DNA of 64,000 nucleotides from Rhodospirillales bacterium (GCA_009377525.1 WHTW01000004.1:43549-107548), one strand, 5' to 3'. Shown: positions 53,347-62,720, counted from the stretch's first letter. Notes: generated by a model not told the origin, from the sequence alone. Numbers and translations: made by a program.

Positions 53347-54945
53347 ATGGACCAGTACGACTACATCATCGTCGGCGCGGGCTCGGCGGGCGGCGCCCTG
53401 GCGGCGCGGCTGAGCGAAAATCCGGCCAACAAGGTCCTGCTGCTGGAGGCCGGAGCGCGCAGCCATCCCTACTCCCGCATGCCGCTTTCCTTCGGCTTGC
53501 TGATCGAGCATCCGACCGCCAACTGGTGCTACCAGTCCGAGCCCGAGCCGGGCACGGCCAACCGCAAGATCCCGGTGCCGCGCGGCAAACTCTTGGGCGG
53601 CTCGAGCTCGATCAACGGCCTGGTCTGGGTGCGCGGCCAGCCGCTCGATTTCGACACCTGGGCGCAGATGGGCTGCCGCGGCTGGAGCTGGCGCGACGTG
53701 GCGCCGCTCTTCACCCGCATCGAGAACTTCGTCGACGGTGACGGCAGCAACGGCCGCGGTACAGCCGGTCCGCTGAAAGTCTCGACGGTGCCCGATCAGA
53801 ACCCGCTTTACGACGCGCTGTTCGCCGCCTCCAAGACCGCGGGCTTCAAGCTCAACCCCGACTACAACAGCGAGGACCAGGAAGGCACCGTCAAGACCCA
53901 GACCTCGATCTACAAGGGCCGGCGCATGAGCGTCGCCCATTGCTACATCGAGCCGGCGATGAAGCGCTCGGCCAGCCTGCACGTCGTCACCGACGCCTTC
54001 ACCTTGCGCCTGTTGCTCGACGGCAAGCGCTGCGTCGGCGTGGAATACAAGAAGGACGGCAAGGTGGTGCAGGCCAAGGCGCGCGAGACCATCCTGTCGG
54101 CGGGCGGCGTCGCCAGCCCGCAGATCCTCGAACTGTCGGGCATCGGCCAGCCTGAGCTGCTGAAGCAGCACGGCATCGAGGTGAAGCACGAGTTGCGCGC
54201 CGTGGGCGAGAACTTCCGCGACCACATCAACGCCCGTATCATCTGGAAGGTGAAGGACGCGCGCGTCTCCTACAATCACATGGCGCGCGGCGTGGGCGCC
54301 GTCACCCAGATGATGAAGTACCTGGCGACCGGCGGCGGCTTCATGAGCCTGCCGTCGGCGCCGCTGCTTGCCTTCCTCAAGACCAGGCCCGAGCTCGCCA
54401 CGCCCGACGTGCAGATGCACCTGGTGCCCTACTCCATCAAGGACCCCAAGACGCGCAAGCTGCAGGACTTCCCGTCTATGACGATCGCCTGCTACCAGCT
54501 GCGGCCTGAGAGCCTGGGCTCGATCCACGTCCGCTCGCCCGATCCCAAGGCGCAGCCGGCGATCCGCTTCAACTTCCTGGCCGATCCGATCGACCAGGCG
54601 GCCATGGTCGGCGGCTTCCGCATGATGCGGAAGATCGTCGACGCCGCACCGATGGACGCCTACCGCGGCGAGGAGTTCTCGCCTGGGCCCTCGGTGCAGA
54701 GCGACGAGGAGATCCTGACCTGGATCCGGAACAACTCGCAGACCGCCTATCACCCGATCGGCACCTGCCGCATGGGCCCGGCCGGTCCCACCACCGTGGT
54801 CGACGACAAGCTCAAGGTGCATGGGCTGGAGGGGCTGCGCGTGGCCGACGCCTCGATCTTCCCGACCATGCCCTCGGGCAACACCAATGCGCCGTCGATC
54901 ATGGTGGGCGAGAAGATGGCGGATATTTTGAAGGCGGCGGCTTAG
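53347..54945 (+). CDS. GMC-family FAD-dependent alcohol/choline dehydrogenase
   Basis: 532 residues from the ATG at 53347. FAD-binding YIIVGAGSAGGALAARLSE, GMC signature GGSSSINGLVWVRG, second signature GVASPQILELSGIG, and the active-site His in AYHPIGTCRMG and Asn in SGNTNAPSIM are all intact. Relatives oxidise medium-chain alcohols (AlkJ) or choline; the overall pattern is closer to the AlkJ-type group. It stands alone, with divergent and repeat-rich flanks. The composite repeat 54947-55103 follows one base after the stop. Confidence 0.9.
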   Translation: MDQYDYIIVGAGSAGGALAARLSENPANKVLLLEAGARSHPYSRMPLSFGLLIEHPTANWCYQSEPEPGTANRKIPVPRGKLLGGSSSINGLVWVRGQPLDFDTWAQMGCRGWSWRDVAPLFTRIENFVDGDGSNGRGTAGPLKVSTVPDQNPLYDALFAASKTAGFKLNPDYNSEDQEGTVKTQTSIYKGRRMSVAHCYIEPAMKRSASLHVVTDAFTLRLLLDGKRCVGVEYKKDGKVVQAKARETILSAGGVASPQILELSGIGQPELLKQHGIEVKHELRAVGENFRDHINARIIWKVKDARVSYNHMARGVGAVTQMMKYLATGGGFMSLPSAPLLAFLKTRPELATPDVQMHLVPYSIKDPKTRKLQDFPSMTIACYQLRPESLGSIHVRSPDPKAQPAIRFNFLADPIDQAAMVGGFRMMRKIVDAAPMDAYRGEEFSPGPSVQSDEEILTWIRNNSQTAYHPIGTCRMGPAGPTTVVDDKLKVHGLEGLRVADASIFPTMPSGNTNAPSIMVGEKMADILKAAA

Positions 54946-54946
54946 G

Positions 54947-55103
54947 CCGGACCGCGGGCCTCCAGGCCCGCTCATGGTCTTGCGGACCGCGCGCCTCTGG
55001 CTCGCTCATGAATCATGAGCGCGCAGGGAGGTCGCGTCAGACGCGACCCAGCGCGCGGTCCGGAAGAGATGCCCATGAGCGGGCCTGGAGGCAAGCGGTC
55101 CGG
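54947..55103. repeat. Nested composite palindrome, family I
   Basis: Outer arms 54947-54977 and 55072-55103 pair with two mismatches (CCGGACCGC..., then CCTCCAGGCCCGCTCATGG). Nested inside are arms CGGACCGCGCGC (54983-54994) and its complement (55051-55062), the 8-1-8 palindrome at 55004-55020 (GCTCATGA arm) and an 8-3-8 hairpin at 55030-55048 (GGTCGCGT arm). The outer arms resemble the 15034/48266 copies; the inner arms resemble the 27225 and 36532 copies. Confidence 0.85.
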
Positions 55104-55135
55104 CGAGAGCCGCAATATCACCGCCTGATCACGCC

Positions 55136-55621
55136 TTGCCCGGTCCATCGCTCTGTCCGACCGCGCCGGCGGCGTCCGCCACCTATCCCGACCATCGCGC
55201 CGTCGAGGTGCCGATGGCGACGCTCGACAGCGTCTACGAGGGCGAGGCGGGCTTCATCAAGATCGATGTCGAGGGCCACGAGCAGGCCGTGCTCGACGGC
55301 GCGGTGCAGACCGTCCGCCGCTGCCGGCCACGGCTCCTGGTCGAGATCGACGAGCGCCTGTCGCCCGGCGGCCTCGCGCGCGCCAAGGCCTACTTCAAGG
55401 ATCTCGACTATCGCGGCTACTTCGTCCATGCCGGCCGCATCGAGCCGATGAGCCTGTTCTCCGCCGACCTCCTGCAGAACCCGGCCGATCTGCCGGACCT
55501 CACGGCGCCATTGCAGCAGCGCCAGCGCTTCGGCCGCTACATCTACAATTTCATCTTCCTGCCGCGAGATGAGCCGATCGAGACGCTGCGGCAAATGTCG
55601 AAGCGTCTCTCCGAGCTGTAG
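55136..55621 (+). pseudogene. Truncated FkbM-family methyltransferase (C-terminal part only)
   Basis: The C-terminal half of an FkbM-type SAM methyltransferase is recognisable: VPMATLDSVYEGEAGFIKID, VEGHEQAVLDGAVQTV, RLLVEIDERL. The N-terminal half with the SAM-binding glycine loop is missing. No ATG precedes the homologous part except an internal one at 55214; the frame opens at a TTG. The break coincides with the composite repeat ending at 55103, so recombination at the repeat may have removed the 5' half. The 3' end overlaps the convergent glycosyltransferase by 71 bases. Confidence 0.72.
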
Positions 55622-56810
55622 AAGACAGCCGCTCGGCCTTGCGAATGTGCTGCACGAGGTGGTGGCCGATCCGCCGCCAGTCGAAGCGATCGGCGCAGGC
55701 GTCGTAAGCGGCGACCTGCCACGCATTCAGCCGCGGGAAGTCGTCGATCAGCTCGACCACGCCCTCGGCCAGCGCGGCATGGCTGTCGAACAGGCCGATG
55801 CTCGCCCCCTCCTCCAGCGGCATGCCCGGCAGGGCAATGCGCATGGCGACGATCGGCAGTCGGTTGAACACGTAGTCCAGCCCCTTGAGCTTGAAGCCAC
55901 CCAAAAGGTCCGGCACCAGCGCGAGCCGAGCCTGGCGCATGTAGGGCCGGACATCGTCGACCCGGCCGACGAAATCGACCGTGGGAAAGCGCCGCCGCAG
56001 GGTCTCGAGATAGGCGGGCTCGGCCTCGCCCACGACCTGCAGCCCGATGCCTTCCCGCTCCAGCATCGCCCTGGCGGTGGCGAGAAAGGCTTCCACCGCA
56101 GCCCGCTTGGGCGGCCAATCGAGGCTGCTGACCAGGATGGCCCGCCGCGGCACGCTGTCGTCGATCGTGCGGGCCTCGAGCCGCGCACCGCCATATCCGG
56201 GCGGCAGGAAGACAATTGAGCGTCCTTTGGCATCCGCGGCGAACTGGCGGCAATCCTCGGGCGCGTTCGCCGTGACCAAGTCGGCCGCGGCGACCAGGCG
56301 ACGCTCCAGCCGCCTCACCTTGAGATAGTCGATCGCCTTCACCACACGGCGCAGGCCACGGGCAGTCTTGGCGATGCGGCGGCCGACCGTGACCTCGTGA
56401 TTGTGCGCGAGGTAGACGACGCGCGACGGCAGCAGGCTCTGCCGGCGATGGCGCGCCACGGCTGCGAGCGCCCAGCCGCTGCAGATGCTATCGAAGACGA
56501 TCGCGTCCCACGGCCGCTCCGCCAGCGCCTCCTCGAGCAGCCGCCTCATGTTCGGGGCATTGCCGCGCTGGGCAACGACGGGCATGGACGACAGCAGGCG
56601 ACGCCATGGCGACTGGGCCTGCTCCTCGGCCAACCGCCAGTCGATACCGAGCAGCTTGCATACCGAACGTGTGCTCTCGCGCCGTGCCAGGCCGACCACG
56701 CGCAACGTGACGCCGGCATCGCGTGCGGCCTCGATCAATCCCTTGGAATAGATGAGCTGGCCGTTGGTGGCCGGGTCCGGATCGGCGAGTGTTAGCCACA
56801 GGCACTGCAT
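55551..56810 (-). CDS. Glycosyltransferase, GT4-like (group 1)
   Basis: 419 residues. N-terminal domain begins MQCLWLTLADPDPATNGQLI, with the donor-facing C-terminal domain AILVSSLDWPPKRAAVEAFL, LQVVGEAEP, VDFVGRVDDVRPYMRQARLA and LVPDLLGGFKLKGLDYVFNR, the GT-B pattern with the Gly-Lys-Lys site that contacts nucleotide-sugar phosphates. It is probably a surface-polysaccharide sugar transferase. Its last 71 bases overlap the convergent FkbM remnant. Divergent from the CBS-aminotransferase gene. Confidence 0.85.
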   Translation of the reverse strand: MQCLWLTLADPDPATNGQLIYSKGLIEAARDAGVTLRVVGLARRESTRSVCKLLGIDWRLAEEQAQSPWRRLLSSMPVVAQRGNAPNMRRLLEEALAERPWDAIVFDSICSGWALAAVARHRRQSLLPSRVVYLAHNHEVTVGRRIAKTARGLRRVVKAIDYLKVRRLERRLVAAADLVTANAPEDCRQFAADAKGRSIVFLPPGYGGARLEARTIDDSVPRRAILVSSLDWPPKRAAVEAFLATARAMLEREGIGLQVVGEAEPAYLETLRRRFPTVDFVGRVDDVRPYMRQARLALVPDLLGGFKLKGLDYVFNRLPIVAMRIALPGMPLEEGASIGLFDSHAALAEGVVELIDDFPRLNAWQVAAYDACADRFDWRRIGHHLVQHIRKAERLSSTARRDASTFAAASRSAHLAAGR

Positions 56811-57056
56811 GGCGACTCCTCGCTTTCAACGATGTGTGGCGATCTTTGGCCATGCCAGTGATCAAGCTGTGTCGGCGCAACCATCGTTCGCATCTGCAGC
56901 GATCTTTCGACCCTCGATTTCGCCACTGTTGCCTCTGCAACACACTGCCGGCTGACACAATCTGGACACTGGCAAGCCCACAGGTGCATTCCAACAATAT
57001 GACAACTGCCCGTCAGCCCGGGCGCGCGAGAGGGGTGTCTCGCGAAGGGAGGATAA

Positions 57057-58487
57057 ATGTCTCTGGCAGCGCCGAAGGAAATGTCGCTTGAAACCGCGTT
57101 CGTGTGTAACAAGTCAGAAAGCGTCCTATCGGTCATCGAGAAGTGTCTCGATAACGGACTGGGCTCCTGCTTGGTCGTCGCCGACGACCATCGCTTCATC
57201 GGCCGCATCTCGCTCGACGACATACGGCGGGCGCTGGCCGACGGCACGGCGATCGTTGATCCCACGCTGGGTTGGCATCCGGCGGGCGACATCGCAGCCA
57301 CCCCCTTGCGTAACGACGTCGACGGACAGGATACACTGCGGCCGGTGGTCGATTCGAGCGGCCACTTGACGGGTGTCCTGATCGATCGATCGACGCGACC
57401 CATCCAGGTCGCGATGCCTCATATGACGAGCGACGACTTCCGCTCCGTGCTCGACGCGTTCATCTCCGGATGGATCTCGAGCAAGGGCCCTTACGTCAAC
57501 AAGTTCGAGGAGGACTTCAGCCGCTTCGTCGGCGTCCGGCACGGCGTCGCCGTCTCGAACGGCACCGTGGCGCTGCATCTCGCGTTGGTCGCTCTCGGCA
57601 TCGGGCCCGGCGACGAGGTGATCGTGCCCGACCTCACCTTCGCCGCGACCATCAACGCGGTGCTCTATTGCGGTGCCACGCCGGTGATCGTCGACGTCGA
57701 TCGCCTGACCTGGTGCATGAGCCGCGAGGCCGTCAAGCGCGCCTGCACGGCGCAGACCAAGGCGATCATCCCGGTCCACCTCTACGGCCGGCCGGCCGAG
57801 ATCGGACCGATCACCGAGTATGCCCGCGGCCGCGGCATCGCGGTGGTCGAGGACTGTGCCGAAGCGCACGGCGCGCGCTATCGCGGCAAGGTGGTCGGCC
57901 AGTTCGGCGACGTCTCCTGCTTCTCGTTCTACGCCAACAAGATCGTGACCACGGGCGAAGGCGGCATGTGCGTCACCAACTCCGCCGAACTCGCGACCTC
58001 GCTGCGCGTGCTGCGCGACCATGGCATGTCGCCTGACCGCTCCTACTGGCACGAGCGGGTGGGCTTCAACTATCGCATCACTAACCTGCAGGCGGCGATC
58101 GGCCAGTCGCAGATCTGGCGCGTCAGCGAAGTGCTGCAGCGCAACGCCCGCATCGCCGCGCTCTATCGCGAGGCGCTGAAAGGCATTCCCGACGTTCGGT
58201 TTCCACCTCCGCTACCCGACGAGTACCGCCCCGTCGTGTGGATGACCTGCGTGCAGGTGCCGGCGGAGAAGCGCCTGCACCTGATGCGCGCGGCCCATGA
58301 GGCCCAGATCGAGACCCGGCCCTTCTTCCACCCGCTCTCGACGCTGCCGCCCTACGGCAAGTACGCCCGATCCTGTCCCAACAGCATCGAGCTCTCCGCC
58401 ACCGGCGTAAACCTGCCGACCTCGCACTCGGTCGACGATCGGGTGGTCGAGCGCGTCGCCCAGGTGTTTCACGACGTGTTCGCGTAG
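57057..58487 (+). CDS. Fusion of CBS-domain pair and DegT/DnrJ/EryC1/StrS sugar aminotransferase
   Basis: 476 residues. Residues about 1-118 look like a CBS pair (GLGSCLVVADDHRFIGRISL, DDIRRAL; TLRPVVDSSGHLTGVLIDRS). From about 122 a complete PLP-dependent nucleotide-sugar aminotransferase follows: SSKGPYVNKFEEDFSRFVGV, AVSNGTVALHLALVALG, VVEDCAEAHGARYRG and the PLP Lys295 in FSFYANKIVTTGEGGM, closest to GDP-perosamine-synthase types. CBS domains bind adenosine nucleotides, so the fusion suggests nucleotide control of an amino-sugar step in O-antigen or capsule synthesis. The reading frame is continuous and the start has AGGGAGGA upstream. Confidence 0.85.
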   Translation: MSLAAPKEMSLETAFVCNKSESVLSVIEKCLDNGLGSCLVVADDHRFIGRISLDDIRRALADGTAIVDPTLGWHPAGDIAATPLRNDVDGQDTLRPVVDSSGHLTGVLIDRSTRPIQVAMPHMTSDDFRSVLDAFISGWISSKGPYVNKFEEDFSRFVGVRHGVAVSNGTVALHLALVALGIGPGDEVIVPDLTFAATINAVLYCGATPVIVDVDRLTWCMSREAVKRACTAQTKAIIPVHLYGRPAEIGPITEYARGRGIAVVEDCAEAHGARYRGKVVGQFGDVSCFSFYANKIVTTGEGGMCVTNSAELATSLRVLRDHGMSPDRSYWHERVGFNYRITNLQAAIGQSQIWRVSEVLQRNARIAALYREALKGIPDVRFPPPLPDEYRPVVWMTCVQVPAEKRLHLMRAAHEAQIETRPFFHPLSTLPPYGKYARSCPNSIELSATGVNLPTSHSVDDRVVERVAQVFHDVFA

Positions 58488-58504
58488 CGGAGGAAGCGTC
58501 CGCC

Positions 58505-58991
58505 ATGACATCGGTCATCATCGGCGGCGGCCCCGGTGGCCTCGGACCGATCTTCTGGGCGGCGCAACACGGATTGCTGCCCGGGTGGCTCGGTCACGTG
58601 GACAGCACTGGTCGTGGCCATCGCGGTGACGGTGCTGGGCGGCGGCGAGAAGTCGTTCGACACATCGGGCCACCTCTACCTGCCGATCACCATTGCCTTC
58701 ACCGCCCTCGTCTGGTTCGCCATCAGCCGGCACGGCAAGTGGCTGGTCTGGCGGCCGCTCGTCTTCCTGGGACAGATATCCTACTCGCTCTATCTCGTTC
58801 ACGTCGTGCTGGGATTCGCGGTCATCCGCTGGGGCGTGGCGCGCGGCTGGAGCACGATCGAGGGCGTGAGCGCCGCCGGGCTCGTCTCCATCATCGCGGC
58901 GACCCTGCTGCACTACCTCGTCGAACTGCCCGGCGGGCGATGGGTGCGGACCGCATTGAGCCCGCGACAGCCGCCGGCGATGGCGGCGTAG
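58505..58991 (+). pseudogene. Chimeric remnant: FAD-oxidoreductase N-terminus joined to acyltransferase-3 C-terminus
   Basis: From ATG 58505 (GGAGGA upstream) the first 30 codons read TSVIIGGGPGGLGPIFWAAQ, an FAD/NAD dinucleotide-binding N-terminus. Near 58590-58600 homology switches frame to the C-terminal end of an acyltransferase-3 (OafA-like) membrane protein: VFLGQISYSLYLVHVVLGFA, then a helix and LLHYLVELPGGRWVR. Both parents are truncated and out of frame with each other, so a deletion fused two genes. The IS1634-type element begins 26 bases downstream. Confidence 0.72.
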
Positions 58992-59017
58992 TGCACGCTC
59001 CGTCGACGTTTTCGCAC

Positions 59018-60935
59018 TAGTCTGAACTTTACCCGCGTTTCCGGCTAAACCGTTGAAGTATCGAGAAAGTCGGCCCTGGATGTAGTCATAACAGTGATCT
59101 ATTGATCTTGACAAATAGCATGTGTGGTGATTCAAGCTGCACATGTACGTCGCTGTCGTGCCCAACCGCGGCTCTGCCCCCGCCCTCCTGCTGCGGGAGA
59201 GCTATCGCGACGGGACCAAGGTCAAGAACCGCACGCTGAAGAACCTGTCGGACTGGCCGGCCGAGCGCATCGAGCTGTTGCGCGCGGTGCTGCGCGGCGA
59301 GGCGCTCGTCCCGGCCGGCAAGGGGCTGGAGATCGTGCGGTCGTTGCCGCATGGCCATGTGCTGGCCGCCTTGGGGATGGCACGACGGATCACGCTCGAT
59401 CGCGTGCTGCCGCGCGCGCTGGAGCGACGCGCCCGGCTCGCCTTGGCGCTGATCGTGGCCCGGCTGATCGAGCCCGCCTCGAAGCTGGCGACGGCGCGGG
59501 CGCTCGATGAGGCGACGGCGTCGACCTCGCTGGGCGCGACCTTGGGGCTGGGGCGGGTGACGGCGAAGGAAGTCTACGCGACGCTCGACTGGCTGGGTGC
59601 TGCGCAAGCCTCGATCGAGGACGCGCTTGCCCGGCGGCACCTGAACGACGGCACGCTGCTGCTCTACGACGTGACCTCGACCTATCTCGAGGGCCGCTGC
59701 TGCGAGCTGGCGCAGCTCGGCTACAGCCGCGACAAGAAGCGCGGCAAGCTGCAGCTCATCGTCGGCCTGCTGTGCAGCGCCGAGGGCTGCCCGATCGCGA
59801 TCGAGGTCTTCGCCGGCAATACCGGCGACCCGGCGACGCTCGGCGCGCAGGTCGACAAGCTTAAGCGGCGCTTTAGCCTCAGCCGCGTGGTGCTGGTCGG
59901 TGACCGCGGCATGATCACTGCGGCGCGGATCCGCGAAGACCTGGTGCCGGCCGGGCTCGACTGGTTGACTGCGCTGCGCGCGCCGGCGATCCAGGCTCTC
60001 GCGGCCGAAGGCGGGCCATTGCAACTCTCGCTGTTCGACCAGCGCGACATGGCCGAGATCGAGAGCCCGGACTATCCCGGCGAGCGGCTGATCGTCTGCC
60101 GCAACCCGGCGCTGGCCGAGGAGCGCGCCCGCAAGCGAGCCGAGCTGCTCGATGCCACCGAAGCCGATCTGCGCGAGCTGCAGGCGCGCGTCCGGCGCGC
60201 CAAGAGGGCGCTGCGCGGCGCCGACCAGATCGGCCTGGCGGTCGGCGCCGTGCTCGGCCGGCGCAAGATGGCCAAGCACTTCCACATCAGCATCACCGAC
60301 GACGACTTGAGCTTCGCGCGCGATCACACGCAGATCGCCAGCGAGGCCGCACTTGACGGGATCTACGTGCTGCGCACCAGCGTGCCGGCCGAGGACCTCA
60401 GCACCGCTGCAGCGGTCAGCGCCTACAAGGGCCTGGCCCACGCGGAGCGCGCCTTCCGCAGCATGAAGACCGTCGATCTCGAGTTGCGGCCGGTGTTCCA
60501 TTGGCTGTCGCCGCGCGTCAGGGCACACGTCTTCCTCTGCATGCTTGCCTACTATCTCGAATGGCATATGCGCCGGGCCTTGGCGCCGATGCTGTTCGAC
60601 GATCACGATCGCGCCGCCGCCGAGGCTGCGCGGGCCTCGCCGGTCGCCAAGGCGCAGCCCTCGCCCGCTGCCGCGCGCAAGGCCAGGACCAAGCAGACCG
60701 ATGACGGCTTGCCGGTGCACAGCTTCCGCACACTGCTCGCAGACCTCGCCACCCTCACCCGCAACACTGTCCGCTTCGGCCGAACCGCCGGCTTCCCGCT
60801 GCTTGCCCGCCCCACCAACGTCCAGAGCCGCGCCCTCGATCTTCTCGGCCTCCACCCCGCCCTGTAGTCAGTACGCGCGGAAATCTGCCAGTCGTATCAG
60901 CGCCTTGCGCAAAACTCGGGCAAAGTTCGGATTAG
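59018..60935 (+). mobile_element. IS1634-family insertion sequence
   Basis: About 1.9 kb around one transposase gene. Imperfect terminal inverted repeats are seen: left CTAGTCTGAACTTTACCCG from 59018 and, on the other strand from 60935, CTAATCCGAACTTTGCCCG. Exact ends and a target duplication could not be fixed; the bases just outside do not match. Confidence 0.75.
59143..60867 (+). CDS. IS1634-family transposase
   Basis: 574 residues, an IS4-superfamily DDE transposase. N-terminal YVAVVPNRGSAPALLLRESY is typical. Probable catalytic residues are Asp in LLYDVTSTYLEG, Asp in VVLVGDRGMITAARI and Glu in AYKGLAHAERAFRSMKTVDL. A charged helical insert (RARKRAELLDATEADLRELQ) lies between the second Asp and the Glu. 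Length is normal and no frameshift is seen, so it may be active. Confidence 0.9.
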   Translation: MYVAVVPNRGSAPALLLRESYRDGTKVKNRTLKNLSDWPAERIELLRAVLRGEALVPAGKGLEIVRSLPHGHVLAALGMARRITLDRVLPRALERRARLALALIVARLIEPASKLATARALDEATASTSLGATLGLGRVTAKEVYATLDWLGAAQASIEDALARRHLNDGTLLLYDVTSTYLEGRCCELAQLGYSRDKKRGKLQLIVGLLCSAEGCPIAIEVFAGNTGDPATLGAQVDKLKRRFSLSRVVLVGDRGMITAARIREDLVPAGLDWLTALRAPAIQALAAEGGPLQLSLFDQRDMAEIESPDYPGERLIVCRNPALAEERARKRAELLDATEADLRELQARVRRAKRALRGADQIGLAVGAVLGRRKMAKHFHISITDDDLSFARDHTQIASEAALDGIYVLRTSVPAEDLSTAAAVSAYKGLAHAERAFRSMKTVDLELRPVFHWLSPRVRAHVFLCMLAYYLEWHMRRALAPMLFDDHDRAAAEAARASPVAKAQPSPAAARKARTKQTDDGLPVHSFRTLLADLATLTRNTVRFGRTAGFPLLARPTNVQSRALDLLGLHPAL

Positions 60936-61273
60936 AAACAGCGTCGACGGTCAGCGTGGAGTTAATCTTCGCTTGGATGGTACCAATGCTCTCCCAGGTG
61001 GAATCGAAATTGCATAGACTACCTTCAGACGCGAAGAAGGCCCGGCTGGGTACCGGGCCTTCTGAAGAGGAGCGTGGATCGGAACCACGCCCAAAAGTGT
61101 GGGAGATGCAAAATTAAGTGACCGGTCTGTATCCGCAAAGTTCCAAAAACGCATATCTCGATGCTTTTTTGGCGAGGAATGCCTTCCCTCCATGCGGTTC
61201 AACATAGTCTTGCAAGGGACGCGATCGTTGAGGGTTACTCCGGCTGACAACAGTCAGGGCGAGAACAGCTGCC
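60936..61273. other. Intergenic stretch between two insertion sequences
   Basis: No recognisable gene. It holds a strong hairpin at 61035-61063. The flanking frame MRFNIVLQGTRSLRVTPADN from 61192 runs into the IS256 element; rejoined across it, it would end in CDLDGSQLALD at 62753, about 41 residues of unknown nature. Confidence 0.55.
61035..61063. terminator. Strong hairpin between insertion sequences
   Basis: AGAAGGCCCGG (61035-61045) and CCGGGCCTTCT (61053-61063) pair perfectly around loop CTGGGTA. An overlapping outer pair CTTCAGA/TCTGAAG (61023-61029, 61061-61067) could form an alternative structure. No U-tract follows, so its use as terminator is uncertain. Confidence 0.5.
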
Positions 61274-61281
61274 GAAGCGGC

Positions 61282-62712
61282 GGTCGTGTCCCCGGTGATG
61301 GTGTAGCTGGTCGGAGCAAGGCCGCGAGCGAGCGCGCTCCTCGATAGCGCCGTAGCGAGGGAGCGGCCTTGCGGCGGTCACCGGCGATTTCCGGTTTAGG
61401 GTCGGGTTGCGAAGATCCAACTCTTGACCAAGGAAGCCACCGATGACCGATGAGATGATGAACCTGCGTTCGCTCGTGGAGAAGACCCCCGACGCCGATA
61501 TCCTGCGCGAGATGATCACCTTTGCTGCCGAGCGCTTGATGGAGATCGAGGTCGGCGCCCTGACCGGAGCGGCCCATGGCGAGAAGAGCGCGACGCGGCT
61601 GGTGCAGCGTAACGGCTATCGCGACCGCGACTGGGAGACCCGAGCCGGTACGGTCGAGCTGCGCATCCCGAAGCTGCGCAAGGGCAGCTACTTCCCGGGC
61701 TTCCTGGAGCCGCGGCGGATGGCCGAGAAGGCGCTCACGGCGGTGATCCAGGAGGCCTACATCCAGGGCATCTCGACCCGTTCGGTCGATGACTTGGTCA
61801 AGGCCATGGGCATGAGCGGCATCTCCAAAAGCCAGGTCAGCCGGCTGTGCGAGGAGATCGATGAGCGGGTGAAGGCCTTCCTCGACCGGCCGATCGAGGG
61901 CGACTGGCCGTATCTGTGGATCGACGCCACCTACGTGAAGGTCCGCCAGGCCGGCCGCATCGTCTCAGTCGCCGTCATCGTGGCGGTTGGTGTCAACGCC
62001 GACGGCCGGCGCGAAGTGCTCGGCATGGACATCGGCCCGTCTGGAGCCGAGACGTTCTGGACAGCCTTCCTGCGCAAGCTCGCGCGGCGCGGCCTGCGCG
62101 GCGTCAAGCTTGTCGTCTCCGACGCTCACGAGGGCATCAAGGCGGCCGTCTGCAAGATCTTTACTGCTACCTGGCAGCGCTGCCGCGTCCACTTCATGCG
62201 CAACGCCCTGGCCCATGCCGGCCGCAGCGGAAGGCGCGTGGTCTCGGCGTTCATCGCCACCGCCTTCGCCCAGGACGATGCCGAGCAGGCTCGAGCGCAA
62301 TGGCGCCGCGTCGCCGACCAGCTCCGGCCCAAGCTGCCAAAGCTCGCTGCCCTGATGGACCACGCCGAACCCGACGTGCTCGCCTACATGAGCTTCCCGC
62401 CCCAGCATCGTGCCAAGTTGCACAGCACCAACCCGCTGGAACGCCTCAACGGCGAGATCAAGCGCCGCACCGAAGTCGTCGGCATCTTCCCCAACGAAGC
62501 CGCTATCACACGACTCGTCGGTGCCATCCTGCTCGAGCAAAACGATGAGTGGGCTGTTCAGCGCGCCCGCTACATCACGCTGGAAAGCATCGCTCCCGTC
62601 AGCGATGATCCCATCGTCGGCCTGCCCATCGCGGTAGACTGACCGATCCGGCTCAACCCGGAGATCGTCTTCATGACCGACGATCACCTACACCACCAAA
62701 TGGGACACGACC
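61282..62712 (+). mobile_element. IS256-family insertion sequence with 8-bp target duplication
   Basis: 1431 bases. Ends GGTCGTGTCCC (61282-61292) and GGGACACGACC (62702-62712) are perfect 11-base inverted repeats, and similarity continues inward (TGGTGTAG at both ends). It is flanked by identical GAAGCGGC copies at 61274-61281 and 62713-62720, an 8-base target duplication as IS256 elements produce. All parts are intact, so insertion is recent and the element is probably still mobile. Confidence 0.93.
61443..62642 (+). CDS. IS256-family (Mutator-type) transposase
   Basis: 399 residues, full length. Catalytic triad: Asp in [13 protein letters not shown], Asp in [15 protein letters not shown], Glu in [20 protein letters not shown]. 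The Cys/His segment [13 protein letters not shown] between second Asp and Glu is the family hallmark. The N-terminal region ([37 protein letters not shown]) is the DNA-binding part. It starts at ATG 61443, 161 bases inside the left inverted repeat. Confidence 0.95.
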   Translation: MTDEMMNLRSLVEKTPDADILREMITFAAERLMEIEVGALTGAAHGEKSATRLVQRNGYRDRDWETRAGTVELRIPKLRKGSYFPGFLEPRRMAEKALTAVIQEAYIQGISTRSVDDLVKAMGMSGISKSQVSRLCEEIDERVKAFLDRPIEGDWPYLWIDATYVKVRQAGRIVSVAVIVAVGVNADGRREVLGMDIGPSGAETFWTAFLRKLARRGLRGVKLVVSDAHEGIKAAVCKIFTATWQRCRVHFMRNALAHAGRSGRRVVSAFIATAFAQDDAEQARAQWRRVADQLRPKLPKLAALMDHAEPDVLAYMSFPPQHRAKLHSTNPLERLNGEIKRRTEVVGIFPNEAAITRLVGAILLEQNDEWAVQRARYITLESIAPVSDDPIVGLPIAVD

Positions 62713-62720
62713 GAAGCGGC

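Noticed and set aside
54947..55103. Complex folded repeat considered as a tRNA or structured RNA gene
   Set aside because: The stems match dispersed repeat family I; no tRNA loops or known RNA motif are present.
59086..60855. About 590-codon minus-strand frame opposite the IS1634 transposase
   Set aside because: The plus-strand frame has complete transposase motifs; the antisense frame has none.
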